From: Cyanobacteria bacterium FACHB-502
Lineage (GTDB): Bacteria; Cyanobacteriota; Cyanobacteriia; Elainellales; Elainellaceae
Assembly (NCBI GenBank): GCA_014695325.1
Contig: JACJNZ010000048.1
Coordinates: 310,001-374,000, forward strand
Length of the DNA: 64,000 bases
Reading direction: 5' to 3'
The notes under the pieces were generated by a model. That model was not told where the DNA came from, made no database searches, and was given only the letters and a program-made list of their open reading frames with translations. Below are positions 63,320 to 64,000 of this stretch, piece after piece (the stretch's first letter is position 1; each line of letters begins with the position of its first letter). Made by a program: the position numbers and the translations under genes.

Positions 63320-64000
63320 CTTGCCCTCTCTTTAACTCTTAGCAATATTCTCAGCAGTATTTCTAGCCGTTGTCGTGCGGGTCTTAGGCTGGTCTCGTGC
63401 TGGTTTTGTCCTTGTCGATCGCAATCGATCAGGTTTGAACCGAATCAAGTTTTAGACCAACTTCTGAGCAACGGATTCAACCTAGTCTAGCGACTACAGA
63501 CTGTGCTGACTAAAAGCACTCACTGAAAGTGGTACTTGCTAGGACCAAATTTAGTATGAATATGAATCAAAACGGCACAGCTCAGGGCGGTATGACTTTG
63601 GCTTTTAGTATCTCTGTACTAATTGTACTCCCTTGGGGCGGGTATAGGCAAGATCAAAAACAGCTCCTGGGAACAGGGCTTGGCTAGTGCAGCGGTAGGA
63701 GGAACACAAGATTGAACTGCCTTTTTAGCAAGCTTTCACTGTAGGGGTAGGTAATACAGGCATCGCTCAAACAGTATTTATCTCAACAATAATAATTAGT
63801 GACGATCGTTCGCCCGCAAAAGCGATCTAAAATTAATTTCTCGCTCGCGTATCCTTAGAGTATGACTCTAAAGAGTACTGATCTAACTCGCTTCCAGAAC
63901 CATTTGCAGAATCTACCTTTTTGGGAACGAGCTAGAAATGCGATCGTCATCAAAGATGATTGACTAGACTCTGTAATCAAAACGTAATAGAATCCTCCAT
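63320..64000. other. Window-end intergenic region with two unproven small ORFs
   Basis: 681 bp upstream of ssb to the window edge. The plus strand holds a 43-codon ORF at 63556-63687 (one hydrophobic stretch LAFSISVLIVLPWGG) and a 33-codon ORF at 63862-63963 (LTRFQNHLQNLPFWERARNA). Neither has a good ribosome-binding site; both need comparison with relatives. Nothing else is recognised. Confidence 0.4.

Noticed and set aside
1-64000. tRNA genes, rRNA genes, CRISPR arrays, intact transposases or phage genes
   Set aside because: Looked for GTTCGANTCC arms with a matching CCA stem, regular spaced repeats and DDE or integrase motifs on both strands; only the tmRNA T-arm was found. A tRNAscan-SE and CRISPR search would be needed to be certain.

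Overview
The window is about 64 kb of cyanobacterial chromosome. The evidence is the gene content: RpaA circadian/light response regulator, a flavodiiron protein, a helical carotenoid protein, split pntA1-pntA2-pntB transhydrogenase, DUF3370, DUF1400, DUF3531, PatD-like and HpsJ-like proteins. It is supported by very frequent GCGATCGC (HIP1) octamers and a cyanobacterial-type tmRNA tag. Codon use and the mix of families suggest a filamentous, Leptolyngbya/Oculatella-like organism, but the genus is inference. No rRNA, tRNA, CRISPR array, prophage or intact insertion sequence was found.

Layout. 1-2.5 kb: a flavodiiron gene cut by the window edge, divergent from rpaA. 2.5-9.8 kb: GNAT and sugar-binding genes, then small cyanobacterial unknowns, a Mo-nitrogenase C-terminal-domain protein, a CheY-like regulator and a stand-alone OCP N-terminal-domain carotenoid protein. 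10-17.5 kb: two mechanosensitive channels, a SRPBCC protein, a probable outer-membrane barrel, an SDR and an alpha/beta hydrolase. 17.7-24.2 kb: a ParA-like ATPase with an overlapping winged-helix gene, divergent from a membrane-anchored cyclic-nucleotide receptor. A co-directional run follows: Asp/Glu racemase, solute-binding protein, an atypical DAACS transporter and a dCache-HAMP sensor without an output domain. 24.2-27.3 kb: two divergent spore-photoproduct-lyase-like radical SAM genes and ssrA (tmRNA).

27.5-35.5 kb: L,D-transpeptidase overlapping a proline-rich secreted protein, a Ser/Thr kinase-MORN fusion, a GDSL esterase, DUF3370 and SLH-like exported proteins, and an aldo/keto reductase. 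35.5-44.5 kb: DUF1400 hydrolase, CadD-like permease, RlmI-like methyltransferase, the pnt operon with its terminator and a 33-residue membrane protein, then an RluE-type pseudouridine synthase. 44.5-52.1 kb: an EI24 protein with a repeat insertion, trpS, an unknown, pyrE, a PatD-like protein and a bifunctional RelA/SpoT. 52.1-64 kb: HpsJ-like protein, family-10-like glycosyl hydrolase, a frame-disrupted RTX gene, a long gene-poor stretch, a sugar transferase, a large GAF protein with a degenerate kinase end, pyrD, DUF3531 and ssb.

Most genes are monocistronic or in short runs. The best candidates for something new are the 17.7-24.2 kb region (Arg-for-Lys ParA with a cNMP receptor, and an acidic-amino-acid module whose transporter has lost the usual Na+ motif) and the paired SPL-like radical SAM genes. 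A family of palindromic GCCCCCTAAAT/ACTTTGA repeats is scattered through at least five intergenic regions.
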